Assembly (NCBI GenBank): GCA_002792755.1
Contig: PFOY01000001.1
Span: forward strand, 1-7,086
Length of the DNA stretch: 7,086 bases
From: Candidatus Nomurabacteria bacterium CG_4_10_14_0_2_um_filter_30_12
Lineage (GTDB): Bacteria; Patescibacteriota; Minisyncoccia; Phycocordibacterales; UBA9973
Direction of reading: 5' to 3'
A program made the position numbers and the translations under genes. Below, one piece after another: positions 1-5,662 of the stretch (the stretch's first letter is position 1; each line of letters opens with the position of its first letter). Under the pieces are notes generated by a model, which saw only the letters and a program-made list of their open reading frames with translations, was not told the DNA's origin and ran no database searches.

Positions 1-388
1 AAAGTGCAAAGTATTCCATGTAACGGAAAAAATGTAAACTGCTTTTGCCAATGTGTAGTAATTGAGCGGGAATGGTTTGCAGTAAGATTGTTCCTAAGGT
101 AATTGAGGTTAAAGCAACGATTGCGTAAACAACAACCAACCAGAAATATGATGTATTCCATTCTGACTTATTTTTACTAGTGTCTTTGGTAAAAAAAGAT
201 TCTTTGAGCCAAATTATGGCAGTAAAAATAACTAAAAAGTCCTCTGCCCTGACTCTAACAATGTAACCGGGTAAAATATCAAAAAGTGGAATCTTGGGAA
301 ATAAAGGTATGAAAGCTATTAGAAAAGTGCTTAAGGCAAAAAGAAGATTGGCTTTTATCCAAGTAAAGATATTTTTGACTTTTTCCAT
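1..388 (-). CDS. O-antigen ligase-like membrane protein, N-terminal part (runs off left edge)
   Basis: Reading the minus strand from the ATG at 388-386 gives 129 codons with no stop up to the window edge, so this is a real gene truncated by the window. After a basic N-terminus (MEKVKNIFTWIKAN) comes a first membrane segment at about residues 15-32, then a loop with the pattern IPLFPKIPLFDILPGY (27-42) followed by RAEDF (47-51), a second hydrophobic stretch (51-61), a polar loop (62-80), and a third segment (81-104). The block ending in HIGKSSLHFFRYMEYF (112-127) leads into the next helix. The proline-rich IPLxPKxPLF loop followed by an R-x-EDF element is what I recognise from the start of O-antigen ligase/polymerase (Wzy_C/WaaL-like) proteins in CPR genomes. 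Such proteins transfer or polymerise undecaprenyl-linked glycans on the outer face of the membrane. The catalytic periplasmic loop lies outside the window, so ligase and polymerase cannot be told apart. The start lies 7 bases after the stop of the upstream gene with no Shine-Dalgarno sequence, which suggests translational coupling. Confidence 0.7.
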   Translation of the reverse strand, partial: MEKVKNIFTWIKANLLFALSTFLIAFIPLFPKIPLFDILPGYIVRVRAEDFLVIFTAIIWLKESFFTKDTSKNKSEWNTSYFWLVVVYAIVALTSITLGTILLQTIPAQLLHIGKSSLHFFRYMEYFAL

Positions 389-395
389 AACTAGA

Positions 396-2045
396 CTATT
401 TTACAGTAGATTTGTGGGAATGTGGAAAGGCAATATAAATAATTAATATTATTAAACTTAATAAAGTTATTATGTCCGAAACTTTTTGAATCATGGTTTT
501 TTCTAATATTACTTTGATAACATGCGTTCCTTTTTCCACTGAAACAATAATAGTACCGTCTTCTGCTATTTTTTTCTTAACTAATTGATCGTCTACACTG
601 ATATTCCAAACTGGTAAATCCCAAAGTGCTAAATTAATTTCCGTTGGTTCTTCTAAATTTAATTCTAATATTTTTTTAATTTTGCCGGTCTCAGGAACGT
701 TAATTTTATTTGTTAATATTGCGCTATTAGAAGCATTGAGAATAAATGAAGGAGTTTTAAGAGGTCTTTTTGTGGCGGTGACAGGCATTAACTCCCAAGA
801 AATATCAGTTGGGCCATAAAAATCCTGCTGATTATTTAAGTAATCAATGTCATTCTTCCAATTGTTTGGCCAAGGTTTTGTATAATTTCTGACATTATAG
901 ATGGCTAAAAATACTACAACGATTGTAAACGCTAATCTTTTTTTGTCAGTAAGTTGCTGTGAAACTAAACCAACTAAGAACGAGCCAACCAATGAGGTGG
1001 CAGCAAGCAATCTCCAAGGAAACTGAATCAGTTGCAGTGGCTCAATGATTGCCCATACAATTTTTGAATATGAAGTCATCAAAAATGTAAGTAATCCAAA
1101 AACTAATGAAAATAAAATTATTAGTTTATTTTTTGGATTTTTAAAAATAATTAAAGGAATAGAAATTGCCCAGGAAAATAATATGGATAACCCAATTTGA
1201 AAAGACATAGCATCAACAGTGCTAGAGTCTGAAGTTCCATAACCCCAAGGAGAATAAATTAATTGTTGGATTGTGACCCAGTGATCTGTATAGTCAATTA
1301 AAATTTGATTACCTAATTGCACCCAAGATTTTTCCAACATAAATGGAACAAGATGAAATGTTGAAAGACAGACTCCAAAGAATGACCAAAGAAATACTGA
1401 TAGCAATTTTTGCTTGGAAAAGTTTTTATATAGCAGCCAACTTGTATAAACAGATAATGGTATAAAGAAAATAATTATTGATAATAAGTGAGCAGTAATT
1501 AGGCATGCAATTACAATTGAAAGTAATACTCCATTATTTCTTTTTGAAGTTATGAGTTGATTTAAGCTCAGACCAATAAGAGAAACAAAAAGCAAACCTA
1601 GGTATCCACCTACTTGTCCAGTCACATAAAGCGTTAAAAATCGGAATGGTACTAAACCATAAACAATAATTGCAGTAATGGCTGGAGATTTATCTAAATG
1701 TTTTCGCATCCAGAGATAAAACACTGACAATGAAGCTAGGGTCACTATAAGCTGTAATAATTTCCAACTAAGTGTTGTACTGACACCAAGAAACTGAAAG
1801 ATTGTAGCAACATAATAAGGAAATGGATAAAAAAATTCAAAAGTTGAGTAACCATATGAATATGGAACGTCAACAGACATTCTAACTGGAAATTGATGAT
1901 GCTTTAATTCTGAATAAAAGTGAAAAGCTCTGATGGTGTGGTAGTCGCCATCATGAGTTTTGTACATTCCTGGTTGTTTGAATCCATTAAAGGAGATAAA
2001 AATGGTTAATAAAATGATGATGAAAAATGATAGGTATTTTTTCAT
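396..2045 (-). CDS. Large membrane protein, PTPS-related / GT-C-like glycosyltransferase family (549 aa)
   Basis: The protein starts with a membrane segment (3-20) followed by an extracytoplasmic loop carrying HDGDYHTIRAFHF (31-43) and QFPVRM (51-56), the acidic first-loop motif seen in GT-C-type enzymes. About 12 further hydrophobic segments fill residues 72-385, with conserved-looking elements TAHLLS (184-189), PWGYG (266-270) and QFPWRLL (341-347). A beta-rich soluble region (about 400-520, with LWDLPVWNISVDD at 474-486) precedes a last membrane helix (522-541) and a basic tail. The first-loop HDG motif plus FPWR are hallmarks of the Pfam family called '6-pyruvoyl-tetrahydropterin synthase related', which despite its name is a family of membrane proteins resembling GT-C transferases and YfhO. 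I infer transfer of a sugar from a polyprenyl-phosphate donor on the outer face; donor and acceptor are unknown. Its ATG overlaps the TGA of the acyltransferase gene (ATGA), and GGAG sits only one base before the start, so it is probably translated by coupling. The stop is TAG, 7 bases before the next start. Confidence 0.82.
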   Translation of the reverse strand: MKKYLSFFIIILLTIFISFNGFKQPGMYKTHDGDYHTIRAFHFYSELKHHQFPVRMSVDVPYSYGYSTFEFFYPFPYYVATIFQFLGVSTTLSWKLLQLIVTLASLSVFYLWMRKHLDKSPAITAIIVYGLVPFRFLTLYVTGQVGGYLGLLFVSLIGLSLNQLITSKRNNGVLLSIVIACLITAHLLSIIIFFIPLSVYTSWLLYKNFSKQKLLSVFLWSFFGVCLSTFHLVPFMLEKSWVQLGNQILIDYTDHWVTIQQLIYSPWGYGTSDSSTVDAMSFQIGLSILFSWAISIPLIIFKNPKNKLIILFSLVFGLLTFLMTSYSKIVWAIIEPLQLIQFPWRLLAATSLVGSFLVGLVSQQLTDKKRLAFTIVVVFLAIYNVRNYTKPWPNNWKNDIDYLNNQQDFYGPTDISWELMPVTATKRPLKTPSFILNASNSAILTNKINVPETGKIKKILELNLEEPTEINLALWDLPVWNISVDDQLVKKKIAEDGTIIVSVEKGTHVIKVILEKTMIQKVSDIITLLSLIILIIYIAFPHSHKSTVK

Positions 2046-3118
2046 TCTCCGATGATGATTCTCATAGACGTTTTTCTTATTAATTGAGTAAGAAGCAAAG
2101 CAAAAAATAAAGTTGTGAAAGTGTTGATGAGTAAAAATACTGTTAAATTATTTGTAAAAAACTTATCAACTCCAAAGTCAATAAAATATATAATTAGAAT
2201 ATGTGTTAAAAAAATGCCAAAACTATTTTTTGCGAATAATTTAATTAGTTTTTTAAACCAGTTACGCTTTTGAAGCTTTGCTAAAGTTGAACTATGAATT
2301 AATAGTGCGAATAAACTTAATGATTGAATGATAACGTTTATGCTTAGATAGTTGGCAAAGTATGAAATATTATCTATTAAAAAATATTCACTTATAAATA
2401 ATTTATTACTTAACATTAAAAAACTTCCGGCAATAGTAATCAATAAACTTACACAAAAAACTAATAATATTTTGTTATAATTTTTAGTTGATACAAACAT
2501 ATTTTTAATATAATATCCAGCAAGATAATAGCCAATGTATGAAATCCAATTATTGTAAGTATTATAAAAATACTCTTCATGAGAAAATGTGGTAAATCTG
2601 GTTATTGCTGAGATAACTCCAAGAGCTAAGAATCCTAATATGAAATATTGCTGTATTTTTTTAGTTTGAGAAAAGAGCAAATTTAAAAATGGAGTTAATA
2701 TATACAGGAAAAAAATTATTATTAGAAAGTATAAAATACTTTGAGTATTAATATTAAAACGATCGTATATTTCAACGATCGTCTCAAAGCCTTTCCAGGG
2801 CAATCTTTTTGTAAAAATATCAAACAAAATATAAATACCAAAAAAACTAAACAAGGGAATTAATATTCTATTTTTCGTTTTCATCCAGTGTTCTTCAAAA
2901 GTTCTATTTTTGCCAAGATTTAAATATCCACTTAATATGATAAAAAGTGGAACGCATGATCTTAATAATGAGGCAATGATGTGGGTAATCCACCAGATTT
3001 TACCGCCAAAAAAATCAGGTCTAAAATAAACTGGATCAAAAGCATGTAGGATTACTACTCCAATTGCTGCTACTGCACGGATCACATCAGCTTGAAAATA
3101 ATATTTCTTTTGACTCAT
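2042..3118 (-). CDS. Acyltransferase family 3 membrane protein, OafA/WecH-like (358 aa)
   Basis: This is a full-length member of the acyltransferase 3 family, integral membrane enzymes that move an acyl group (often acetyl) from the cytoplasmic side onto extracytoplasmic sugars. The family's R-x10-H motif is intact: Arg14 in ADVIRAVAAIG and His25 in VVILHAF. LLRSCVPLFIILSGYL (51-66) matches the conserved second-helix block (R53, P57, SGYL at 63-66). IGYYLAGYYI (195-204) and NSFGIFLTH (298-306) correspond to the later G-Y and S-x-G-I-[YF]-L-x-H elements. About ten membrane segments cover residues 10-347, with no extra SGNH or other soluble domain, so it resembles the short, WecH-like form. It is the first gene of a minus-strand operon with the PTPS-related protein and the O-antigen ligase-like protein, which fits O-acylation of a surface glycan; the exact acyl group and sugar are unknown. 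The ATG at 3118 has no Shine-Dalgarno sequence, and a -10-like motif lies right before it, suggesting a leaderless mRNA. Confidence 0.9.
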   Translation of the reverse strand: MSQKKYYFQADVIRAVAAIGVVILHAFDPVYFRPDFFGGKIWWITHIIASLLRSCVPLFIILSGYLNLGKNRTFEEHWMKTKNRILIPLFSFFGIYILFDIFTKRLPWKGFETIVEIYDRFNINTQSILYFLIIIFFLYILTPFLNLLFSQTKKIQQYFILGFLALGVISAITRFTTFSHEEYFYNTYNNWISYIGYYLAGYYIKNMFVSTKNYNKILLVFCVSLLITIAGSFLMLSNKLFISEYFLIDNISYFANYLSINVIIQSLSLFALLIHSSTLAKLQKRNWFKKLIKLFAKNSFGIFLTHILIIYFIDFGVDKFFTNNLTVFLLINTFTTLFFALLLTQLIRKTSMRIIIGE

Positions 3119-3125
3119 ATTATCG

Positions 3126-3134
3126 ATATTATCA
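3126..3134 (-). promoter_or_regulatory. Extended -10-like promoter of the acyltransferase operon
   Basis: On the minus strand the sequence reads TGATAATAT, which fits the extended -10 form TGn + hexamer TAATAT (hexamer at 3131-3126). A start site about seven bases downstream would fall near 3119, directly before the ATG at 3118-3116, so the message would carry essentially no leader. No convincing -35 hexamer is found 16-18 bases upstream; extended -10 promoters can do without one. An alternative AT-rich -10 lies further upstream (around 3136-3146), which would give a leader of about 20 bases but still without a Shine-Dalgarno sequence. Confidence 0.4.
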
Positions 3135-3166
3135 CAATATATTATGTATTTATCGGAGTAAAAATT

Positions 3167-3175
3167 TGATAGAAT
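3167..3175 (+). promoter_or_regulatory. Extended -10-like promoter of the plus-strand GT-C gene
   Basis: The plus strand reads TGATAGAAT, an extended -10 (TGn + TAGAAT, hexamer at 3170-3175). Initiation about seven bases downstream would fall near 3182, two bases before the ATG at 3184. The bases before the ATG (GAGTTGAA) contain no convincing Shine-Dalgarno sequence. No good -35 element is seen. The site is arranged like its counterpart on the opposite strand of the same 65-base gap. Confidence 0.4.
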
Positions 3176-3183
3176 GAGTTGAA

Positions 3184-4641
3184 ATGAAAAAAATCATTAA
3201 GTTTGTTAAAAAATACCAACTCGTTCTATTAATTATAGTTTGTAGTTTAGTACTTTTTTCACCAGCATTAGGTAATTTTTTCTCTGGAGATGACTGGTTT
3301 CATCTTAAAATAATTCAAATTACAAGTTTTAAAGAATTTCTGAATTTTTTTAATCCGGTGCCAAATGAACAATCTACGGCTTTTTATCGACCAATTCCAA
3401 ATCAGTTATTTTTTTACATTTTTTATCAATTATTCAAACTTAACGCATTTTTTTATCATGTATTTGTTTTTACTCTCTTTGCATACAGTTTATATCTATT
3501 TTATATATTCTTAAAAATAATGAGTCTTTCAAAATCTGTAGCATTAATTTCCTTGACTATTTTTGCATTTTCTCACACAAATTTTTCACGACTATATTTT
3601 CTTTCTGCAACACAAGAAATAATGTTAAGTGTTTTTGTATTATTAGCACTTATAAATAGTGTTAAAAAACCTAATCTTAAGCATCTGAGCACAACCTCTT
3701 TTTGGTATATTTTAGCTTTATTGAGTAAAGATAGTGCAATTGTATTTCCAGTTTTAGTAATAATATTTGATTTGCTAAAATTCAAAAAAATAAATTTTAA
3801 AAAACTTTTTGTTTTAGTATTAATCAGTGTCATTTACCTTTATATAAGAATATTTATTTTTGGATTTAATACTACATTGGGTAATAATGATTCTTATGAT
3901 TTAAGTTTTTCTCCTATGGTAACGGCAAATACAATATACACATATATTTTGTGGGCAGTTGGTGGAGCTGAATTGCTTAAAGACTATTTGAGAAACCCAA
4001 TTACACTTATCGGGAGATTTTATACTGATTTTGGATTGTTAGGAAAAATCATGATTGGCTTATTAGTAACAACTATAATTTCGTTTGGAGTTTTGATAGC
4101 CAAAAATTTTAAAAAAATTTCGCTAATGCAATTGGGAGCAATTATTATTTTTATTATTTCATTAGCTCCAGTTCTCTTTTTTCCTAATCATAAATTTACA
4201 ATTCAAATGTCAATGTCGATGATGGGTTTTGCATTGTTTATAGGTTTGTTGTTAGCTAAAGAAAGTAAGAAAGTAATATTATTAATGTTGTTTTTATATT
4301 TGTCCTTAAATATTACTAGTATACTTTTGACTCAAAAAACTCATTACTCAGTGCAAAGAGCTAAAATTTCTAGCAAAGCATATAAATTTTTTACTGAAAA
4401 TTATCCAATTCTTCCAGACAACACTAAAATAGTATTTGCTAATTCAGATACCAACGGTAGTGATATTTCAACGTGGGGCTCAAGCAAACAAATCTCACAT
4501 GCTCTTATGATGGATAATTTCTTTAAGGTTATATATCCAGGAAAAAATATTGAAGTGATTTATGAAGATTTAGTAGAATCTTTGCCAGCTTCAGATGAAA
4601 GCACAATATTTTTAGATTCAAAAATATTTTTGCAAAACTAA
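3184..4641 (+). CDS. GT-C-type glycosyltransferase-like membrane protein (485 aa)
   Basis: A basic N-terminus (MKKIIKFVKKY) precedes a first membrane helix (12-30). The first extracytoplasmic loop holds SGDDWFHL (34-41), the acidic Asp-Asp motif used by GT-C enzymes to bind the lipid-phosphate sugar donor, followed by FYRPIPNQLFF (67-77), an R-P element typical of GT39/TMTC-like proteins. Further membrane segments lie at about 80-112, 116-130, 143-159, 171-199, 207-227, 248-264, 286-306, 315-333, 341-357 and 362-382. SKDSAIVFP (181-189) resembles the (K/S)KE-x-A-x-x-x-P segment of the same group. The C-terminal region (about 387-485) is soluble, with alternating strand and helix character (KIVFANSD, 415-422). 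I infer transfer of a sugar from polyprenyl phosphate to a protein or glycan outside the membrane; the substrate cannot be deduced. It is the only plus-strand gene, divergent from the acyltransferase operon and convergent with the coiled-coil gene. Its coding sequence is especially AT-rich. Confidence 0.82.
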   Translation: MKKIIKFVKKYQLVLLIIVCSLVLFSPALGNFFSGDDWFHLKIIQITSFKEFLNFFNPVPNEQSTAFYRPIPNQLFFYIFYQLFKLNAFFYHVFVFTLFAYSLYLFYIFLKIMSLSKSVALISLTIFAFSHTNFSRLYFLSATQEIMLSVFVLLALINSVKKPNLKHLSTTSFWYILALLSKDSAIVFPVLVIIFDLLKFKKINFKKLFVLVLISVIYLYIRIFIFGFNTTLGNNDSYDLSFSPMVTANTIYTYILWAVGGAELLKDYLRNPITLIGRFYTDFGLLGKIMIGLLVTTIISFGVLIAKNFKKISLMQLGAIIIFIISLAPVLFFPNHKFTIQMSMSMMGFALFIGLLLAKESKKVILLMLFLYLSLNITSILLTQKTHYSVQRAKISSKAYKFFTENYPILPDNTKIVFANSDTNGSDISTWGSSKQISHALMMDNFFKVIYPGKNIEVIYEDLVESLPASDESTIFLDSKIFLQN

Positions 4642-4648
4642 TTTTTTG
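4619..4648. terminator. Possible weak AT-rich terminator between convergent genes
   Basis: The end of the plus-strand gene contains a perfect 14-base palindrome, CAAAAATATTTTTG (4619-4632). It is followed by CAAAA (4633-4637), the stop codon region, and a six-T run ending in G (4642-4648) that can pair back with CAAAA. Both possible stems are almost entirely A-T, so any hairpin would be weak. The position, between two stops only 16 bases apart, is where a shared terminator would be expected, but the structure alone does not prove one. Confidence 0.2.
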
Positions 4649-4657
4649 TTAGAATTA

Positions 4658-4930
4658 CTAAACTAGTAGTTTCTTTTCCACAACAGTTAACTTGTTGTCA
4701 TGAGAATCCAGAGTGTCAGAAATTTCAACATGTCTAAAGGTAATAGCTGCGAGATCTTCCCTGATTGCTTTTAGTTCGAACATTACTTCAGCAAAGTTAT
4801 CTTGAAGAGCTTTTATGTCTTCTCTAACTAGAGCAAATTCTTGCATTATCCTTTCAAAACTTTTGGCAATAACGGTGTTATTGTTATCAAATTCAGTCAT
4901 AGTAACGTATTCTTGTTTTGGATACTTCAT
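4658..4930 (-). CDS. Small coiled-coil protein of unknown function (90 aa)
   Basis: This is a short soluble protein with no signal peptide or membrane segment. The first 20 residues (MKYPKQEYVTMTEFDNNNTV) look like a short ordered cap. From about residue 22 to 88 the sequence keeps a heptad-like hydrophobic spacing (F25, I28, F32, L34, I39, L42, F46, V49, L53, I56, L60, I63, V68, I70, L74, L81, V84) with many charged residues between, which indicates a coiled coil that probably forms a dimer or higher oligomer. I do not recognise a named family; small proteins of this look, starting with a 'YVT..EF' stretch, are common as hypotheticals in CPR genomes. The start at 4930 is chosen because GAGG lies five bases before it; the internal Met11 has no such site. 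It follows the OB-like membrane protein gene by 63 bases and ends 16 bases from the convergent GT-C gene. It could be a scaffold or regulator, but nothing in the sequence settles this. Confidence 0.75.
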   Translation of the reverse strand: MKYPKQEYVTMTEFDNNNTVIAKSFERIMQEFALVREDIKALQDNFAEVMFELKAIREDLAAITFRHVEISDTLDSHDNKLTVVEKKLLV

Positions 4931-4935
4931 AAATA

Positions 4936-4939
4936 CCTC
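4936..4939 (-). promoter_or_regulatory. Shine-Dalgarno sequence of the coiled-coil gene
   Basis: The minus strand reads GTGAGGTATTTATG, with GAGG five bases before the ATG at 4930. It is the only start in the window with a well-spaced canonical Shine-Dalgarno sequence, and it fixes the start of this gene at 4930 rather than at Met11. Confidence 0.6.
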
Positions 4940-4951
4940 ACAGTACTTTTA

Positions 4952-4971
4952 TACAACAAACTAGAGTTGTA
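4952..4971. repeat. Short inverted repeat in the leader of the coiled-coil gene
   Basis: TACAAC (4952-4957) and GTTGTA (4966-4971) form a 6-base inverted repeat around an 8-base centre (AAACTAGA). It lies between the two candidate -10 hexamers and touches both. No T-run follows on the minus strand, so it does not look like a terminator of the upstream gene. It could be an operator half-site pair or chance in AT-rich DNA. Confidence 0.3.
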
Positions 4972-4976
4972 GTATA
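4971..4976 (-). promoter_or_regulatory. Candidate -10 hexamer for the coiled-coil gene
   Basis: The 63-base gap before the coiled-coil gene contains TATACT on the minus strand (4976-4971), one base from the consensus -10, which would start a message about 34 bases before the ATG. A second option is TATAAA at 4953-4948, giving a leader of about 11 bases. Neither has a recognisable -35, so the gene may also simply be cotranscribed with the two genes upstream. Confidence 0.25.
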
Positions 4977-4993
4977 TGTGTGATTTCTTGCCT

Positions 4994-5653
4994 TTAGATT
5001 GCGCTGTTACTGTCTATTTCCGGCGTAGGTAATACCTTTTCTTCAACAGGCTGTGTCATTGGTGTCGCTGTTGGAATTGCTGGTATAGAAACAGGAACAA
5101 CTTCCACTTGTTTAGGCAATAATTCTAGGTCGGCGGCATCACTTACTATTAAAGTGCGCGTATCAGAATTATATTTTCCAGTAGCAAAGATTCTTCTACC
5201 AATAAATTTCTTAAAGTCTACGCTTTCCAGCACATCAAGATTGACTGCTTCCGAAGAAGTAGTAAGAAGATAAAAACGATTCTCTGTAGAAGAAAATCTT
5301 AAAGTTCCAGAAAAAGCTGTTTCTCTCCATGGGTTTGGAGTTGGTGTTGGAGCAGTAATAACCGTAGGCACATATTTAATAAATGGTTTCTGAGGAGTGA
5401 AACTAATCTTGCCTACGCCAAAACCAATTGTGGCAATTATTATGGTCATGGCAATGGCAGTTAAAGGTTTGATTTTAAAATGAAAATCAACTCCTTCATT
5501 CCCCATTACTTTTTTCCACCAACTTTTAAGATATGTCACTGGATTAGTAACTTGAACGCTCAAAAGAGGCGGTTCTTTTTTGCGGAGATCAGGTTTTTCA
5601 TTACTAATTTCAACGAAGGGTGAAGCCTTTTGGCTGGAGTTAGTTTGAGTCAT
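4994..5653 (-). CDS. Single-pass membrane protein with extracytoplasmic OB-like domain (219 aa)
   Basis: The order of parts is clear. A polar cytoplasmic N-terminus (1-60) ends in a segment LLSVQVTNPVTYLKSWWKK (30-48) that looks amphipathic and membrane-proximal. One transmembrane helix follows (about 64-82, AIAMTIIIATIGFGVGKI). A Thr/Pro linker (APTPTPNPW, 101-109) leads to a compact beta-rich domain (about 113-180), and a Pro-rich tail with more TATP and LPTPE elements (186-219) completes the protein. The beta domain has the alternating pattern GTLRFSS..RFYLLTTSSEAVNLDV....LIVSDAADLELL with IGRRIFATGKY (151-161) in the middle. This 'remains in place / is a modifier of known length and gives a stated gain' layout is typical of small OB-fold domains that carry a short carbohydrate- or peptide-like ligand, though no ligand site can be named. 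I recognise the architecture as a conserved hypothetical of Microgenomates-type CPR bacteria. The gene starts 9 bases after the upstream membrane-protein gene; GGAT lies just before the ATG but is closer than usual. Its base composition is clearly less AT-rich than its neighbours. Confidence 0.8.
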   Translation of the reverse strand: MTQTNSSQKASPFVEISNEKPDLRKKEPPLLSVQVTNPVTYLKSWWKKVMGNEGVDFHFKIKPLTAIAMTIIIATIGFGVGKISFTPQKPFIKYVPTVITAPTPTPNPWRETAFSGTLRFSSTENRFYLLTTSSEAVNLDVLESVDFKKFIGRRIFATGKYNSDTRTLIVSDAADLELLPKQVEVVPVSIPAIPTATPMTQPVEEKVLPTPEIDSNSAI

Positions 5654-5662
5654 ACATCCAGT

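Noticed and set aside
396..2045. Assignment as a 6-pyruvoyl-tetrahydropterin synthase
   Set aside because: The name comes from a Pfam label. The protein is a polytopic membrane protein with GT-C-like motifs and lacks the small soluble fold and zinc-binding histidines of that enzyme.
3573..3833. An 86-codon open frame on the minus strand
   Set aside because: It lies wholly inside the plus-strand GT-C gene, has no recognisable protein character or ribosome binding site, and its host gene has clear membrane-protein motifs across the same bases.
4971..4993. Rho-independent terminator after the OB-like protein gene
   Set aside because: The gap lacks a GC-rich stem followed by T residues on the minus strand; the only inverted repeat there (4952-4971) is followed by A-rich sequence.
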